DNA of 39,150 bases from DASPFV01 sp035620975 (GTDB lineage Bacteria; Acidobacteriota; Vicinamibacteria; Vicinamibacterales; 2-12-FULL-66-21). The stretch's first letter is position 1, and each line of letters begins with the position of its first letter. The notes beneath the pieces were generated by a model. The model saw only the letters and a program-made list of their open reading frames with translations. It did not search any database and was not told the DNA's origin. The stretch covers positions 1 to 39,150 of the forward strand of contig DASPFV010000098.1 of assembly GCA_035620975.1 (NCBI GenBank), read 5' to 3'. A program made the position numbers and the translations under genes. This document shows positions 1-8,567 of the stretch, in pieces.

Positions 1-2
1 GC

Positions 3-80
3 GCCCGCGAGGAGTTCATCCGCCTCGACCGGCTCGCGCGCACGCAGCGCAGCGGACCTCAGTCGGTAGGCGGTCAGTGA
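3..80 (+). CDS. C-terminal end of an unidentified upstream gene (partial)
   Basis: The frame starting at base 3 is open from the window edge to a TGA at 78-80 and encodes about 25 residues (including EEFIRLDRLARTQRS). The stop overlaps the start of the next gene in a GTGATG context: TGA 78-80 shares its last base with ATG 80-82. Such overlap is typical of translational coupling, so this is probably the tail of a co-transcribed gene. Too little is visible to name a family. The alternative is that it is simply the upstream flank of the next gene. Confidence 0.45.
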   Translation, partial: AREEFIRLDRLARTQRSGPQSVGGQ

Positions 81-2257
81 TGCGACGCCACCTCACTGTA
101 GCCGCAGTAGTTGCCGCCCTGGCGGTGCCGACAGGGTACGCGCAGCAGCCGCAGGAGCCGCAGCGTGCCGGGACGCTTCGCGATGACGTCACGGCCGTGC
201 TCGTCGACGTGGTCGTGCGCGATCGGAGGGGTCAACCCGTGCGGGACCTCTCCGAGTCGGACTTCGAGATCCTCGAGGACGGCGTCCCTCAGAAGCTCGG
301 CTCGTTCCAGCCTGTGTTCAGGGAACCCGGGACGCCCGGCGCTGCCGGGGCACCGAAGGCGGCCGCCCCCCCTTCGGGCGCCACGGTGGGCGTCGGCGCG
401 TCGCCCTCAGACAGCGCGAGGCCGATCGTGACGGCGCTCGTCTTCGATCGCCTCACCCCTGAGGCCCGACGCCTCGCCGTGCAGGCGGCCCAGAACTACC
501 TCGGCAACCGTGAGGAGACCCCGAGCTACATAGGGATCTTCGGCGTGGACCTCTCGCTGGCCTCGTATGCGCCGTTCACCCGGAACGCGCGCATCCTGCG
601 CCAGGCGCTCGACAGGCTGGCGACGCGGGCTTCGGCCAGCTTCAACTCGGCGGACCGTCAGCAGCAGCTCGCCAACGCCGAAAGGCAGGCCGCGGCCTCG
701 TCGCAGACCGCCGATGCCGCCGTGGCTGGCGCCGGTGCCGGGAATTCAGGCGGTGTCGGCACGGCCGCCGGAGCCGCCATGCTGGCTCAGATGGAAGCGG
801 ACATGCTCCGCGACTTCGACGTGATGGAGCGCGATCAGCAGGGCTACTCCACGACCAACGGGCTGTTCGCGATCATCCACTCGATGAGTCGGCTGCCCGG
901 GCGCAAGAGCCTCGTGTTCTTTTCCGAAGGCGTGCAGATCCCGCCGGCCGTGCAGCGCCTGTTCCTCGGCGTCATCGACGCGGCGAACCGCGCCAACGTG
1001 AGCATCTACACGATGGACGCCGTGGGCCTGCGGGCCGAGAGCGAGCAGGCGAAAATCCGGGACCGCGTCAACCAGGCCGGGAGGGTCGGGATCGACACGG
1101 GATATGCCGGCGATGCCGGCGGCGGCGCGCTCACGAAGAGCCTCGAGGACAACGAGTACGTGCTTCGGCAGGACCCGCAGAGCGGTCTCGGCCAGCTCGC
1201 GCAGGACACGGGCGGCCTGCTCTTCGACAGCACCAACGACCTGCGCCAGGGTTTCTCCCGGATCGAGGACGACCTCCACAACTATTACCTGCTGGGCTAC
1301 ACGCCGACCAACGAGGTCTACGACGGCCGGTTCCGGAATATCGAGGTGAAGGTGAAGCGGTCCGGCGTGACCGTTGCCGCGCGGAAGGGTTACTTCGCGC
1401 TCCGCGACCCCGGCGGCCTGCCCGTGAACCCGTGGGAAGCGCCGGCGCTCGGGGCGTTCGCGCAGAAGCCGCTGCCGAACGCCTTTCCCGTCCAGGCGGG
1501 GGCTCTCCGGTTCCCCGAGGGCAGCCGGCCGGGGCTCGTCCCCGTCGTCGTCTCGTTCAGGACGGCTGGCCTGACGTTCCAGCCGACCGGCGACGGCAAG
1601 ACCTACTCGTCCGATTTCGCCGTCGTCGTCCGTTTCCTCGACCAGCAGAACCAGATGGTGCGGAAGGTGAGCCAGCACTACGAAGTCGGCGGTCCGCTCA
1701 GCGGTCTCGACCTGGCGCAGAAGGGGGAAGTCGTCTTCTACCGCGAGCCGGAGCTGCCGGCCGGGCTCTACACGATGGAAACGGTCGTCTACGATGCCCC
1801 GTCCGGCAAGTCGAGTGTTCGCCTGTCTACCGTCGAGGTTCCGCGCGCGGATCCGGCCGGGCTTCGCATGAGCAGCGTGGTGCTCGTCAGGCGGGCCGAG
1901 AAGGTCTCCGAGAAGGAGCGCCGGCCGGACAACCCGCTGCAGGTTGGGGAAGTCGTCCTCTACCCAAACCTGGGCGAGGCCGTCAGCAAGGCCGCGAAGG
2001 AAGTGGCGTTCTACTTCGCCGTCTACCCGGCGGAAGGCGGACCGGTGCCGCAGGCGACTCTCGAGCTCCTCCTGGACGGCAACGCGGTCGCTCAGCTCCC
2101 GCTGCCGCTCCCGGCCGCGGATCGTTCGGGCCGGATTCAGCAGGTCGGCCGGCTGCCCGTCGAGCAGCTTGCGCCGGGCACGTACGAGCTGCGTGCCGTC
2201 GTGCGCCAGGGCGCGGCTCAGGTGTCGGGCGTGACGATGCTGCGGCTGGTGGAGTGA
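77..2257 (+). CDS. Secreted acidobacterial VWFA-related domain protein, paralogue 1
   Basis: A 726-aa protein with a signal peptide (residues 1-22, ending GYAQQ). The VWFA-related domain (about 38-450) opens with VLVDVVVRDRRGQPV, a signature of the acidobacterial VWFA family. The usual MIDAS DxSxS is replaced by FDRLTP (123-128): the Asp is kept but the serines are lost, so classical metal-dependent ligand binding is doubtful. GRKSLVFFSEG near residue 275 is the core strand and turn. An Ala/Gly-rich insert lies near 200-235, and a beta-rich C-terminal region of about 270 aa follows. The start is GTG 77 or ATG 80; both give the same signal peptide. The next two genes are paralogues on the same strand. 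The function is unknown; an extracellular adhesion or scaffold role is inferred from the fold. Confidence 0.88.
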   Translation: MMRRHLTVAAVVAALAVPTGYAQQPQEPQRAGTLRDDVTAVLVDVVVRDRRGQPVRDLSESDFEILEDGVPQKLGSFQPVFREPGTPGAAGAPKAAAPPSGATVGVGASPSDSARPIVTALVFDRLTPEARRLAVQAAQNYLGNREETPSYIGIFGVDLSLASYAPFTRNARILRQALDRLATRASASFNSADRQQQLANAERQAAASSQTADAAVAGAGAGNSGGVGTAAGAAMLAQMEADMLRDFDVMERDQQGYSTTNGLFAIIHSMSRLPGRKSLVFFSEGVQIPPAVQRLFLGVIDAANRANVSIYTMDAVGLRAESEQAKIRDRVNQAGRVGIDTGYAGDAGGGALTKSLEDNEYVLRQDPQSGLGQLAQDTGGLLFDSTNDLRQGFSRIEDDLHNYYLLGYTPTNEVYDGRFRNIEVKVKRSGVTVAARKGYFALRDPGGLPVNPWEAPALGAFAQKPLPNAFPVQAGALRFPEGSRPGLVPVVVSFRTAGLTFQPTGDGKTYSSDFAVVVRFLDQQNQMVRKVSQHYEVGGPLSGLDLAQKGEVVFYREPELPAGLYTMETVVYDAPSGKSSVRLSTVEVPRADPAGLRMSSVVLVRRAEKVSEKERRPDNPLQVGEVVLYPNLGEAVSKAAKEVAFYFAVYPAEGGPVPQATLELLLDGNAVAQLPLPLPAADRSGRIQQVGRLPVEQLAPGTYELRAVVRQGAAQVSGVTMLRLVE

Positions 2258-2266
2258 AGTAGTGAT

Positions 2267-2393
2267 CTTCCGCCTAAAGGCGGAAGCTACGATCCTCTGC
2301 TTTCGAGCGAAGATCAGGCGGAAAAATCGTAGCTTCCGCCTTTAGGCGGAAGAAGATCAGGCAGAAGATCGTAGCTTCCGCCTTCGGGCGGAG
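2267..2393. repeat. REP-type palindrome cluster between VWFA paralogues 1 and 2
   Basis: Three hairpin units lie at 2267-2286 (9-bp arms, 2-nt loop), 2333-2352 and 2375-2393 (degenerate), with core CTTCCGCCTTTAGGCGGAAG. Each has GTAG at the 5' foot of the stem (CTAC on the 3' side for the first, which is inverted relative to the others), preceded by GATC or AATC. Partial units occur around 2310-2330 and 2351-2373. The stem matches the palindromes flanking the RAYT gene near 8.1 kb, which carry GTGG feet instead. The first unit begins 9 nt after the stop of paralogue 1 and may stabilise or terminate its transcript. Confidence 0.85.
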
Positions 2394-2409
2394 GACCAGG
2401 AGTCGGGAT

Positions 2410-4608
2410 TTGATTCGAGCACACCCGCCGATCCTCGCGCTCCTTCTGCTGACAGCCGGCGTCTACGCGCAGTCCCCCGGGCCGGCCGGTCAGCAGTCCT
2501 ACAGCTCCGGCGTCACCGCCGTGCTCGTCGACGTCGTCGTCCGCGACAGGGCCGGGCGGCCCGTGACCGATCTGTCGGCGTCGGACTTCCAGCTCAGCGA
2601 GGAGGGGGTCCCGCAGACGATAGCGTCGTTCACGCGGGTGTCGCGCGGCAGCGGCATCGGGGTGGGGGTGGCCTGGCGCGCACCGGCTCCGACCACGATC
2701 GTGAATCCTTCGGGAACCGAAGCTGCCGCCGGAGTCGATCTCGACGAAACTCCGCCGACGACCGCCATCCTGTTCGATCACCTGACGTCGGAGACGCTGC
2801 GGCTGGCGCAGCGGGCCACGCTCGCGTATCTGCCGATGAGCGGGGAAGCGAAGGCCCGGATCGGCGTGTTTGCTGCCGACCCCGGCGTGCGCGTGCTCCA
2901 GGCCTATACGACCGATCCCGCACGGGTGCGGAAGGCGATCGAGCGCGTCACGCCATCCGGAGACTCCACAGGCGAGGATCGTGTGCAGCGCGCTGACGAG
3001 CTGATGGCGCGGCGCACAGAGCTGCGCGGCCAGGCGGAATCTGCCGCGGCAGGCGCGGTGACGGGCACCGGCGCGGCGCTGGCGCAGAACGCCTCCGAGC
3101 TGGGCAGGCGCGAAACCGAGCTGCAACTCCTGCAGACCGAGCTGAACATGATCAGGTCCTTCGAGAACCTGGATCGGGACCACAGGGGCTACGACACGAC
3201 GCTCGCGCTGCATGCGGTGATCAGGTCGCTCGCCGAACATCCCGGCCGCAAGACCATCGTGCTTTTCTCGGAAGGCCTGCCGGCGTCGCCGGCGCTGTCG
3301 GCCAGCCTCGACTCGCTCATCGACGCAGCAAATCGCTCGAACGTCACGGCGTACGCGATCGATGCCAAGGGACTGCGGGCGACGAGCACGCTCGCGAACG
3401 CGCGCAGGGAAGTGGAGACATTCGCCGACGAGCGGATGTTCCAGAACTCCACGGGCACCATCCGGACGCACCAGCCGCTCACGATGTCGTTCGAGCGCGT
3501 CGAAGACACGCTCCGGCTGGACTCGCGCACGGGCCTCGCGAGGCTCGCCGAGGACACCGGCGGCTTCCTGGTCGAGCAGTCGAACGACATGTCGGCGGCG
3601 TTCAGGCGGATCGACGAGGACAACCAGTTCCACTACCTGCTCACCTACTCGCCCACGAACACGCAGTTCGACGGCAAGTTCCGGACGATCCAGGTGAAAG
3701 TGCGACGCCCGGGCCTGCGTGTCTTCGCGCGGAATGGATACCGGGCTGGCGGAGGCCCGCGCAGGGCCAGTTCCGGCAGCTTCGAGCTGCCGGCCCTGGC
3801 GCTCCTCAACCGCAGGCCGCTTCCCAACGCCTTCCCGGTGCACGCGGGCGGTTTCAGCTTTCCGGACCCGGCGCGTCCCGGGCTGACGCCGGTGATCGTG
3901 CGGCTCGAGACTGGCGTGCTGCGCTTCGCGCTGGATCAGCATCGCTCCACCTACAGCGCGCAAGCCGCGATCGTGGTGCGAATCCTCGATGGAGAGGGGC
4001 AGGAAGTCCAGAAGTTCAGCCAGGATTACATCCTGAGCGGGGAGGCGGGAGACGTCGACGCGGCGAAGCGAGGAGAGATCCTCTTCTATCGCGACGCGGA
4101 CCTTGCGCCGGGTCTGTACACGATGGAGGCAGTGGTGTTCGATGCGGGCGCGCGGCAGGGCAGCGCGCGAATCGGGACCCTCACCGTGCCTCCAGTGGAA
4201 GCCTCGGTACCGGGCATGAGCAGCCTGATTCTCGCACGGCGCGTCGAAGAGGTCCGCGAGGAGGAAGCGGTGGCTTCGCACGTGGCGGCGCCGCTCTACG
4301 TCGGGCGCGTGCTCATCTACCCGAGCCTGGGCGAGCCCATCGAGAAGTCGAGGACGAGCGAACTGCCTTTTTACTTCACGGTCTACGGCCGCCTGCGCGA
4401 AGCGAAAGTGCTCGCGCAGCTGCTCCGCAACGGCGAGCCGCTGGCCGAGGCGCCGATGACGCTCCCGCTGACGTCCGGGGAGCGTGTCCAGCATGTCGGC
4501 CGGCTGCCGGTCTCGGCGCTGCCGGCCGGAACGTACGAGCTGAGGATTCGCGTGCTCGACGGGGAGCGCGAGCTGTCCCGGGCGGCGTATTTCACGCTCC
4601 GCGACTGA
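2410..4608 (+). CDS. Secreted acidobacterial VWFA-related domain protein, paralogue 2
   Basis: A 732-aa protein collinear with the gene at 77. It has a signal peptide ending GVYAQS, a VWFA-related domain with VLVDVVVRDRAGRPV, LFDHLTSE in place of the MIDAS motif, GRKTIVLFSEG, and the same 270-aa C-terminal region (RRPLPNAFPVHAGGF against KPLPNAFPVQAGAL in paralogue 1). The start is a TTG at 2410 supported by AGGAG at 2398-2402, seven bases upstream. No ATG gives a signal peptide in this frame. It lies downstream of a REP cluster and 18 bp ahead of paralogue 3, so 2 and 3 probably share a transcript. It is expected outside the cytoplasm; its binding partner is unknown. Confidence 0.88.
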   Translation: MIRAHPPILALLLLTAGVYAQSPGPAGQQSYSSGVTAVLVDVVVRDRAGRPVTDLSASDFQLSEEGVPQTIASFTRVSRGSGIGVGVAWRAPAPTTIVNPSGTEAAAGVDLDETPPTTAILFDHLTSETLRLAQRATLAYLPMSGEAKARIGVFAADPGVRVLQAYTTDPARVRKAIERVTPSGDSTGEDRVQRADELMARRTELRGQAESAAAGAVTGTGAALAQNASELGRRETELQLLQTELNMIRSFENLDRDHRGYDTTLALHAVIRSLAEHPGRKTIVLFSEGLPASPALSASLDSLIDAANRSNVTAYAIDAKGLRATSTLANARREVETFADERMFQNSTGTIRTHQPLTMSFERVEDTLRLDSRTGLARLAEDTGGFLVEQSNDMSAAFRRIDEDNQFHYLLTYSPTNTQFDGKFRTIQVKVRRPGLRVFARNGYRAGGGPRRASSGSFELPALALLNRRPLPNAFPVHAGGFSFPDPARPGLTPVIVRLETGVLRFALDQHRSTYSAQAAIVVRILDGEGQEVQKFSQDYILSGEAGDVDAAKRGEILFYRDADLAPGLYTMEAVVFDAGARQGSARIGTLTVPPVEASVPGMSSLILARRVEEVREEEAVASHVAAPLYVGRVLIYPSLGEPIEKSRTSELPFYFTVYGRLREAKVLAQLLRNGEPLAEAPMTLPLTSGERVQHVGRLPVSALPAGTYELRIRVLDGERELSRAAYFTLRD

Positions 4609-4626
4609 CGCAAGGAGGTTGCCTCC

Positions 4627-5973
4627 GTGTGCAGGTTGATCTGCGTCCTCGGCTGCCTTCCCTTCGTGGCGGCATCGGCTCAGAGTCCGCCGCAGCCTCC
4701 CACGCTCAAGACGACCACGGCCGCCGTGCTCATCGACGTCACGGTGCTCGACCGCGGCGGGCAGACGGTCGCCGATCTCGGGCCGGCCGACTTCGAGCTG
4801 ACCGAGGACGGCGCGCGACAGCAGATCCTGTCCGTCAGCTTCGTGAACAACGGCGTCCCTGTTCCGCCGGCGTCGTCAGCGCCTCCCGCCGAAGGCCTTC
4901 CCGCGCCGGCGGCAGGCGGAAGCGTCGCGTCGATCGAGGCCCGGCCGCCGGTCACCGACGCTGGCGAGCCATTGTCGGTGACCGCGATCCTCTTCGATCG
5001 CCTGTCCCCGGAAGGGCGCCGGGCCGCGGGACCCGCCGCGCAGGCCTATGTGGCGGGGCTCCTGCCCGGTCGCGACTACGCGGGCGTCTTCTTCGCGGAT
5101 CTCGCGCTCCGGACGTTCCAGCCGTTCACGAATGACCGGGAACGGCTGCGCGTCGCGGTCGATCGGCTGTCGCAGGCCGTGCCCGCCAACACGACTGCCG
5201 ACGCCGAACGGCTCCGGGGACGTCACGCTCCGGCCCTCGATCCCAACCAGCCGCCGACGGCGGGTGCGGAATCCGGCACTGGCTTCGTCAGTGTCGGCGA
5301 GCGCGAGAAGTACCTCGACTCGCTCTCGCGTTCGGAGCGCCTGCTCGCGGAGATGGAGTTGAGGATGGAGCAGGGGCACCGCCAGGTCCTGGCCGAGTAT
5401 GGCGGCGAGGCATCGCTGGCGGGGCTCAGGGCCGTCGTGGACGCACTGGGCAGCCTGCCAGGACGAAAGAGCATCGTGTACTTCGTCGAGAGCCTCTCGA
5501 TCACCTCGCGCCTCAAGCCCAGATTCGACGCGCTCATCGGCACGGCGAACCGGCACAACATCACCATCTACGCAATCGACACGGCAGGGCTGCGCGTGCA
5601 CAGCAGGGAGATGGAGCTCGGCCGCAACGTCGGCGTCGCCGCCGCGCAGGGCATCGGCGACTCCAGGCGGGACGACGGACCGTGGACGAAGGAGCTGGAG
5701 CGCCAGGAGCAGCTCCTGTCCTCGAGGCCGGCCGCCGCGCTCGGCCGCCTCGCGAAGGAAACGGGCGGCTTCCTGCTGGAGGACACGAACGACCTCACGG
5801 CCAGAATGGAGCGCATCCAGCGCGAGCGAACGAGCTACTACGTGCTCGCCTATCAGCCGACGAAGGCCGCACTCGACGGGACTTTCCGGAAGGTATCCGT
5901 GAAGGTGAAGCGGCCGAGGGTCACCGTGAAGGCGAGAACCGGTTACCTCGCCGTTCCTCCGCAGCAAGGCTGA
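4627..5973 (+). CDS. Secreted acidobacterial VWFA-related domain protein, paralogue 3 (short form)
   Basis: A 448-aa protein with a signal peptide ending AASAQS and the VWFA-related domain: VLIDVTVLDRGGQTV, LFDRLSPE replacing the MIDAS serines, and GRKSIVYFVESL. It ends just after the family's closing strand (KVKRPRVTVKARTGYLAV), so the 270-aa C-terminal extension of the two upstream paralogues is absent. The start is GTG 4627 with a strong AAGGAGG at 4612-4618. The natural length ends at TGA 5971-5973 with no sign of a frameshift. The next gene is convergent and begins its stop 28 bp away. This is either the basal form of the family or a derived truncation. Confidence 0.87.
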   Translation: MCRLICVLGCLPFVAASAQSPPQPPTLKTTTAAVLIDVTVLDRGGQTVADLGPADFELTEDGARQQILSVSFVNNGVPVPPASSAPPAEGLPAPAAGGSVASIEARPPVTDAGEPLSVTAILFDRLSPEGRRAAGPAAQAYVAGLLPGRDYAGVFFADLALRTFQPFTNDRERLRVAVDRLSQAVPANTTADAERLRGRHAPALDPNQPPTAGAESGTGFVSVGEREKYLDSLSRSERLLAEMELRMEQGHRQVLAEYGGEASLAGLRAVVDALGSLPGRKSIVYFVESLSITSRLKPRFDALIGTANRHNITIYAIDTAGLRVHSREMELGRNVGVAAAQGIGDSRRDDGPWTKELERQEQLLSSRPAAALGRLAKETGGFLLEDTNDLTARMERIQRERTSYYVLAYQPTKAALDGTFRKVSVKVKRPRVTVKARTGYLAVPPQQG

Positions 5974-6001
5974 GCGAACGGCGCCGGGAAATCCGCGTCC
6001 T

Positions 6002-7642
6002 TCAGCGCCGGCCGCGTTCGCCGGAACCCGGGCCTGGAAGCTCGGGTCTCCCGGTCTTCTTCCGCTCGTTCACCCACACGTCCACCCACCCGGCCGAGGG
6101 CTTGTCGATGGAGAACTGGCCGGCAACGATGTCGGGATCCCCGTCCCCGTCGATGTCGGCGACGTCGATCGAGGCGTGACGAGGGGAGCCGATGGCGATC
6201 GTGTGCCGCACGAAGGTGCCTCGCGACGTCTGCTCGAGCCACGCGAGCGCCGGGAGCGTCGCTTCGTCGACGTCGGATCCTCCCGCCAGGAGCGCTCCGG
6301 CGACGATGTCGAGGTCGCCGTCGCCGTCCAGGTCGGCGGCGAGCGCGCGATGGACGCCAGGCATCGGCGCGAGGGTCCGTTCCACGAAGGGGAAGCCGCC
6401 GGTGTTCTCGAGCCACTGGATCCCGTGATACGGCTTCACCAGGCCGTCGTCGAACGTATCGCCGTGGGTGAGGAGCACGTCGAGATCGCCGTCCGCGTCG
6501 AGATCGACGAGCTGGATGCCGGACGATCCCCAGTTGGGATGCGGCGCCGCGTAAATGACCCGTGGCTCGAACGAGAAATCGCCGGCGCCCCTGTTGATGT
6601 AGGCGACGACCGTTTCGTGCTCCTGCGCGAGGAGCGCGACGACATCCATCTTCCCGTCCTTGTTGAAGTCAACGGGGATGGCGTGAATGCCCCCGGGGCG
6701 TGGATCGATCACATGGGGCGCGAAGTCGGGGCGCGCCGGGTCGGTCGTGCGGTTTTCGAGGATGGCGATCCGGCCAGTGGTCCGCCAGCCGAAAGCGGCG
6801 ACGGCGAGGTCGTTCCTGCCGTCGCCGTTGAAATCGGCCGCGGCCACGTCGGCCACGCGCGGCCAGCCGTCCAGCCAGTAGGCGCCGAACTTCCCCGTGG
6901 CGAGGGCCCGGAGCCAGATCACCGCTCCCTTGTCGTGATCCGCAGGGAAGAACTCGCCGAGCTCGGCCACGAGCAGATCCGTCCGGCCGTCCTGGTCGAC
7001 GTCGACCGGTTCCACGTGCGCCGGGTGGGGGATGCTGGCGATGACGGCGAGCACGCTCCCAGCCTCGGCCGGCCGGCCGCGGAACACGACACCCTGGCGC
7101 ATGTCGGTGCCGAGCAGCTCGGGGCGGCCGTCCCCGTCGAGGTCGATGAGCCGTACGTGCGACACTGCCGGGTTCGCCGGCATCTCGGCGACGGACAGGG
7201 TGTGATGCCTGAACGTGAGCGGCGACTCTGCCGGCGCCGGCCAGGGCTCGGGCGGCGGCAGTCGCTCGGGCGCGCGCGCCGTGTAGAAGCGGAGCGCCTG
7301 TTCCATGTCCGGCGGGAGCTGCACGCCGCGGTTGACGGCCGCCGGCGGGCCGACGGGCGGCAGCCGCTTCTCGCGGATGAAGTGCATCCGCACGAACTCG
7401 TCGCGCCACGCGCCTCTCGGCAGGATGTCGGGTGGCGGAAACGCATGGCAGCCCGCGCAGGTGGCGCGTGCCTGAGCTTCATCGGCGGCGCTGGTCTCGT
7501 GGGCCTGCGCTCCTAGGGGGATGCCGAGCGGATCGGGTGAACAAGCCGCCACGGAGAGCGCCGCGGCGGCGGGCGCGAGCATCGCGACGATCGTGCGGTG
7601 CCGCGGCCGCCGGCGCTGCGGGCGCGGCTTCGAATCGGACAT
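6002..7642 (-). CDS. FG-GAP/VCBS repeat lipoprotein with an N-terminal c-type haem motif
   Basis: About 546 aa from ATG 7642; an in-frame GTG at 7660 would add six residues. A hydrophobic stretch ends in the lipobox VAAC (Cys34), suggesting a lipoprotein. A single CAGCH motif follows (Cys62, Cys65, His66), a c-type haem attachment site in a short cytochrome-like segment. The remainder carries seven calcium-binding FG-GAP/VCBS blades, for example DLDGDGRPELLG, DVDQDGRTDLLV, DFNGDGRNDLAV, DFNKDGKMDVVA, DLDADGDLDVLL, DLDGDGDLDIVA and DIDGDGDPDIVA, giving an integrin-alpha-like beta-propeller. An envelope electron-transfer or binding role is inference. Its 3' end faces the VWFA cluster and its 5' side adjoins the RAYT/REP locus. 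Confidence 0.85.
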   Translation of the reverse strand: MSDSKPRPQRRRPRHRTIVAMLAPAAAALSVAACSPDPLGIPLGAQAHETSAADEAQARATCAGCHAFPPPDILPRGAWRDEFVRMHFIREKRLPPVGPPAAVNRGVQLPPDMEQALRFYTARAPERLPPPEPWPAPAESPLTFRHHTLSVAEMPANPAVSHVRLIDLDGDGRPELLGTDMRQGVVFRGRPAEAGSVLAVIASIPHPAHVEPVDVDQDGRTDLLVAELGEFFPADHDKGAVIWLRALATGKFGAYWLDGWPRVADVAAADFNGDGRNDLAVAAFGWRTTGRIAILENRTTDPARPDFAPHVIDPRPGGIHAIPVDFNKDGKMDVVALLAQEHETVVAYINRGAGDFSFEPRVIYAAPHPNWGSSGIQLVDLDADGDLDVLLTHGDTFDDGLVKPYHGIQWLENTGGFPFVERTLAPMPGVHRALAADLDGDGDLDIVAGALLAGGSDVDEATLPALAWLEQTSRGTFVRHTIAIGSPRHASIDVADIDGDGDPDIVAGQFSIDKPSAGWVDVWVNERKKTGRPELPGPGSGERGRR

Positions 7643-7695
7643 GCCGTCCGATGCTAGCACACGGGATCCGCTGGCACGTGCGGCTCGACTCGTGG

Positions 7696-7863
7696 CTTCC
7701 GCCTTGAGGCGGAAGTGCGCGGAGTGGAGGCGGACGGCCTGTACTCGTGGCTTCCGCCTTCCACGGCAGGACTCGTGGCTTCCGCCTTCAGGCGGAAGCG
7801 GGGCGGAGGTCTCGGGGGGGCGGCAGGACTCGTGGACTTGTGGCTTCCGCCTTCAGGCGGAAG
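7696..7863. repeat. REP palindromes, left cluster (GTGG-foot type)
   Basis: Full palindromes occur at 7696-7715, 7779-7798 and 7844-7863, with core CTTCCGCCTTCAGGCGGAAG (TTGA loop in the first). A half copy occupies 7751-7769. Each is preceded by (A/G)CTCGTGG or ACTTGTGG, so conservation extends beyond the stem. They sit between the start of the FG-GAP lipoprotein gene and the 3' end of the RAYT gene. Confidence 0.88.
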
Positions 7864-7884
7864 CGCGCGGCGCCGCCGCCGACT

Positions 7885-8385
7885 TCAGCTCCATCCATCC
7901 CTGTATTCACAGATCTCGAGCAGCTCATGCAGTTGGTATCGCTGGGAGCCGAGGTGCGGGTACTCCGACGGATGCTCCACAAGTCCCGAGCGCACCGGAT
8001 TCGCAACGATGTACCCGATCGCCAGAGCACACTCGCGTGCGTCGCGTAGAACGCGCTCGAAACAGTACCGTTGCCAGAGCCGGCACCGGTGATTCAGCCC
8101 GAAGTGGTATCCGGAATACTGCTTCGCAGCCTTGATGAAGGCCTTGCAGTCGCTGGCCTCGTGCAGCCCATTGACGGTCAGGTGCAGGTGGTCGGGCATG
8201 AAGCAGTACGCAGTGATTTCCATGCGGTGGCGCGCCGCAGCGTTCGCAATCTGCCGCCAGACGAGATCGACAGTATCCGCTGTCAGGAACACCGGTCGTC
8301 GAGCATCCGTTACGAAGGTGAGGAAATAGTGGTGCCTGCCAAGGTACGGGAGCCGCGGGTGATGCGGTGGGTACGGATGAGTCAT
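7885..8385 (-). CDS. REP-associated tyrosine transposase (RAYT, Y1_Tnp/HUH family)
   Basis: A 166-aa single-domain HUH endonuclease related to IS200/IS605 transposases. The metal-binding HUH signature is HLHLT (in MPDHLHLTV), and the probable nucleophilic tyrosine lies in AKQYSGYHF. FFLTFVT-type strands near the N terminus (HYFLTFVTDARRPVF) and NPVRSGLVEHPSEYPHLGS near the C terminus are typical of RAYTs. Known RAYTs cleave single-stranded REP sequences beside the hairpin foot; flanking palindromes with GTGG feet supply such substrates here. The start at ATG 8385 has only a weak upstream purine stretch. The gene is full length with no frameshift, so it may be active or domesticated. Confidence 0.9.
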   Translation of the reverse strand: MTHPYPPHHPRLPYLGRHHYFLTFVTDARRPVFLTADTVDLVWRQIANAAARHRMEITAYCFMPDHLHLTVNGLHEASDCKAFIKAAKQYSGYHFGLNHRCRLWQRYCFERVLRDARECALAIGYIVANPVRSGLVEHPSEYPHLGSQRYQLHELLEICEYRDGWS

Positions 8386-8423
8386 GCTCGACTTGAATCA
8401 GATCCCGTGCCGGTTTTCTGTGT

Positions 8424-8522
8424 CCGCCAAAAAGGCGGGTGCTTCCGCCAAAAAGGCGGGTGCTTCCGCCTGAAGGCGGAAGCCACAGGGGGCTGGCGGG
8501 TGCTTCCGCCTGAAGGGGGAAG
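8424..8522. repeat. REP palindromes, right cluster (inverted orientation)
   Basis: Palindromes at 8463-8482 (CTTCCGCCTGAAGGCGGAAG) and 8503-8522 (one mismatch, AAGGGGGAAG) are each followed by CCAC, the complement of the GTGG foot, so they point opposite to the left cluster. Two decayed units with A-rich loops (CCGCCAAAAAGGCGG) lie at 8424-8438 and 8442-8459. They occupy the upstream side of the RAYT gene. Confidence 0.85.
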
Positions 8523-8567
8523 CCACACTGGGCTGAGCGGGCGCCCGCTGATGACGTGTTAACATCC

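Larger units (their letters stand above)
7691..8523. mobile_element. RAYT/REP element (REPtron-like): transposase gene flanked by inverted REP clusters
   Basis: The RAYT coding sequence (7885-8385, minus) is flanked on the left by palindromes with GTGG at the 5' foot (7696-7863) and on the right by the same palindromes in opposite orientation (GGAAGCCAC, 8463-8522). A REP-associated tyrosine transposase next to oppositely oriented REP units carrying a GTAG/GTGG tetranucleotide is the known organisation of REPtrons. Boundaries are those of the outermost recognisable repeats; no target-site duplication was identified. Confidence 0.75.

Noticed and set aside
7700..8135. Plus-strand frames rich in GFRLQAEA or LASAFRRK words
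   Set aside because: These are translations of the REP palindromes and the RAYT antisense strand.
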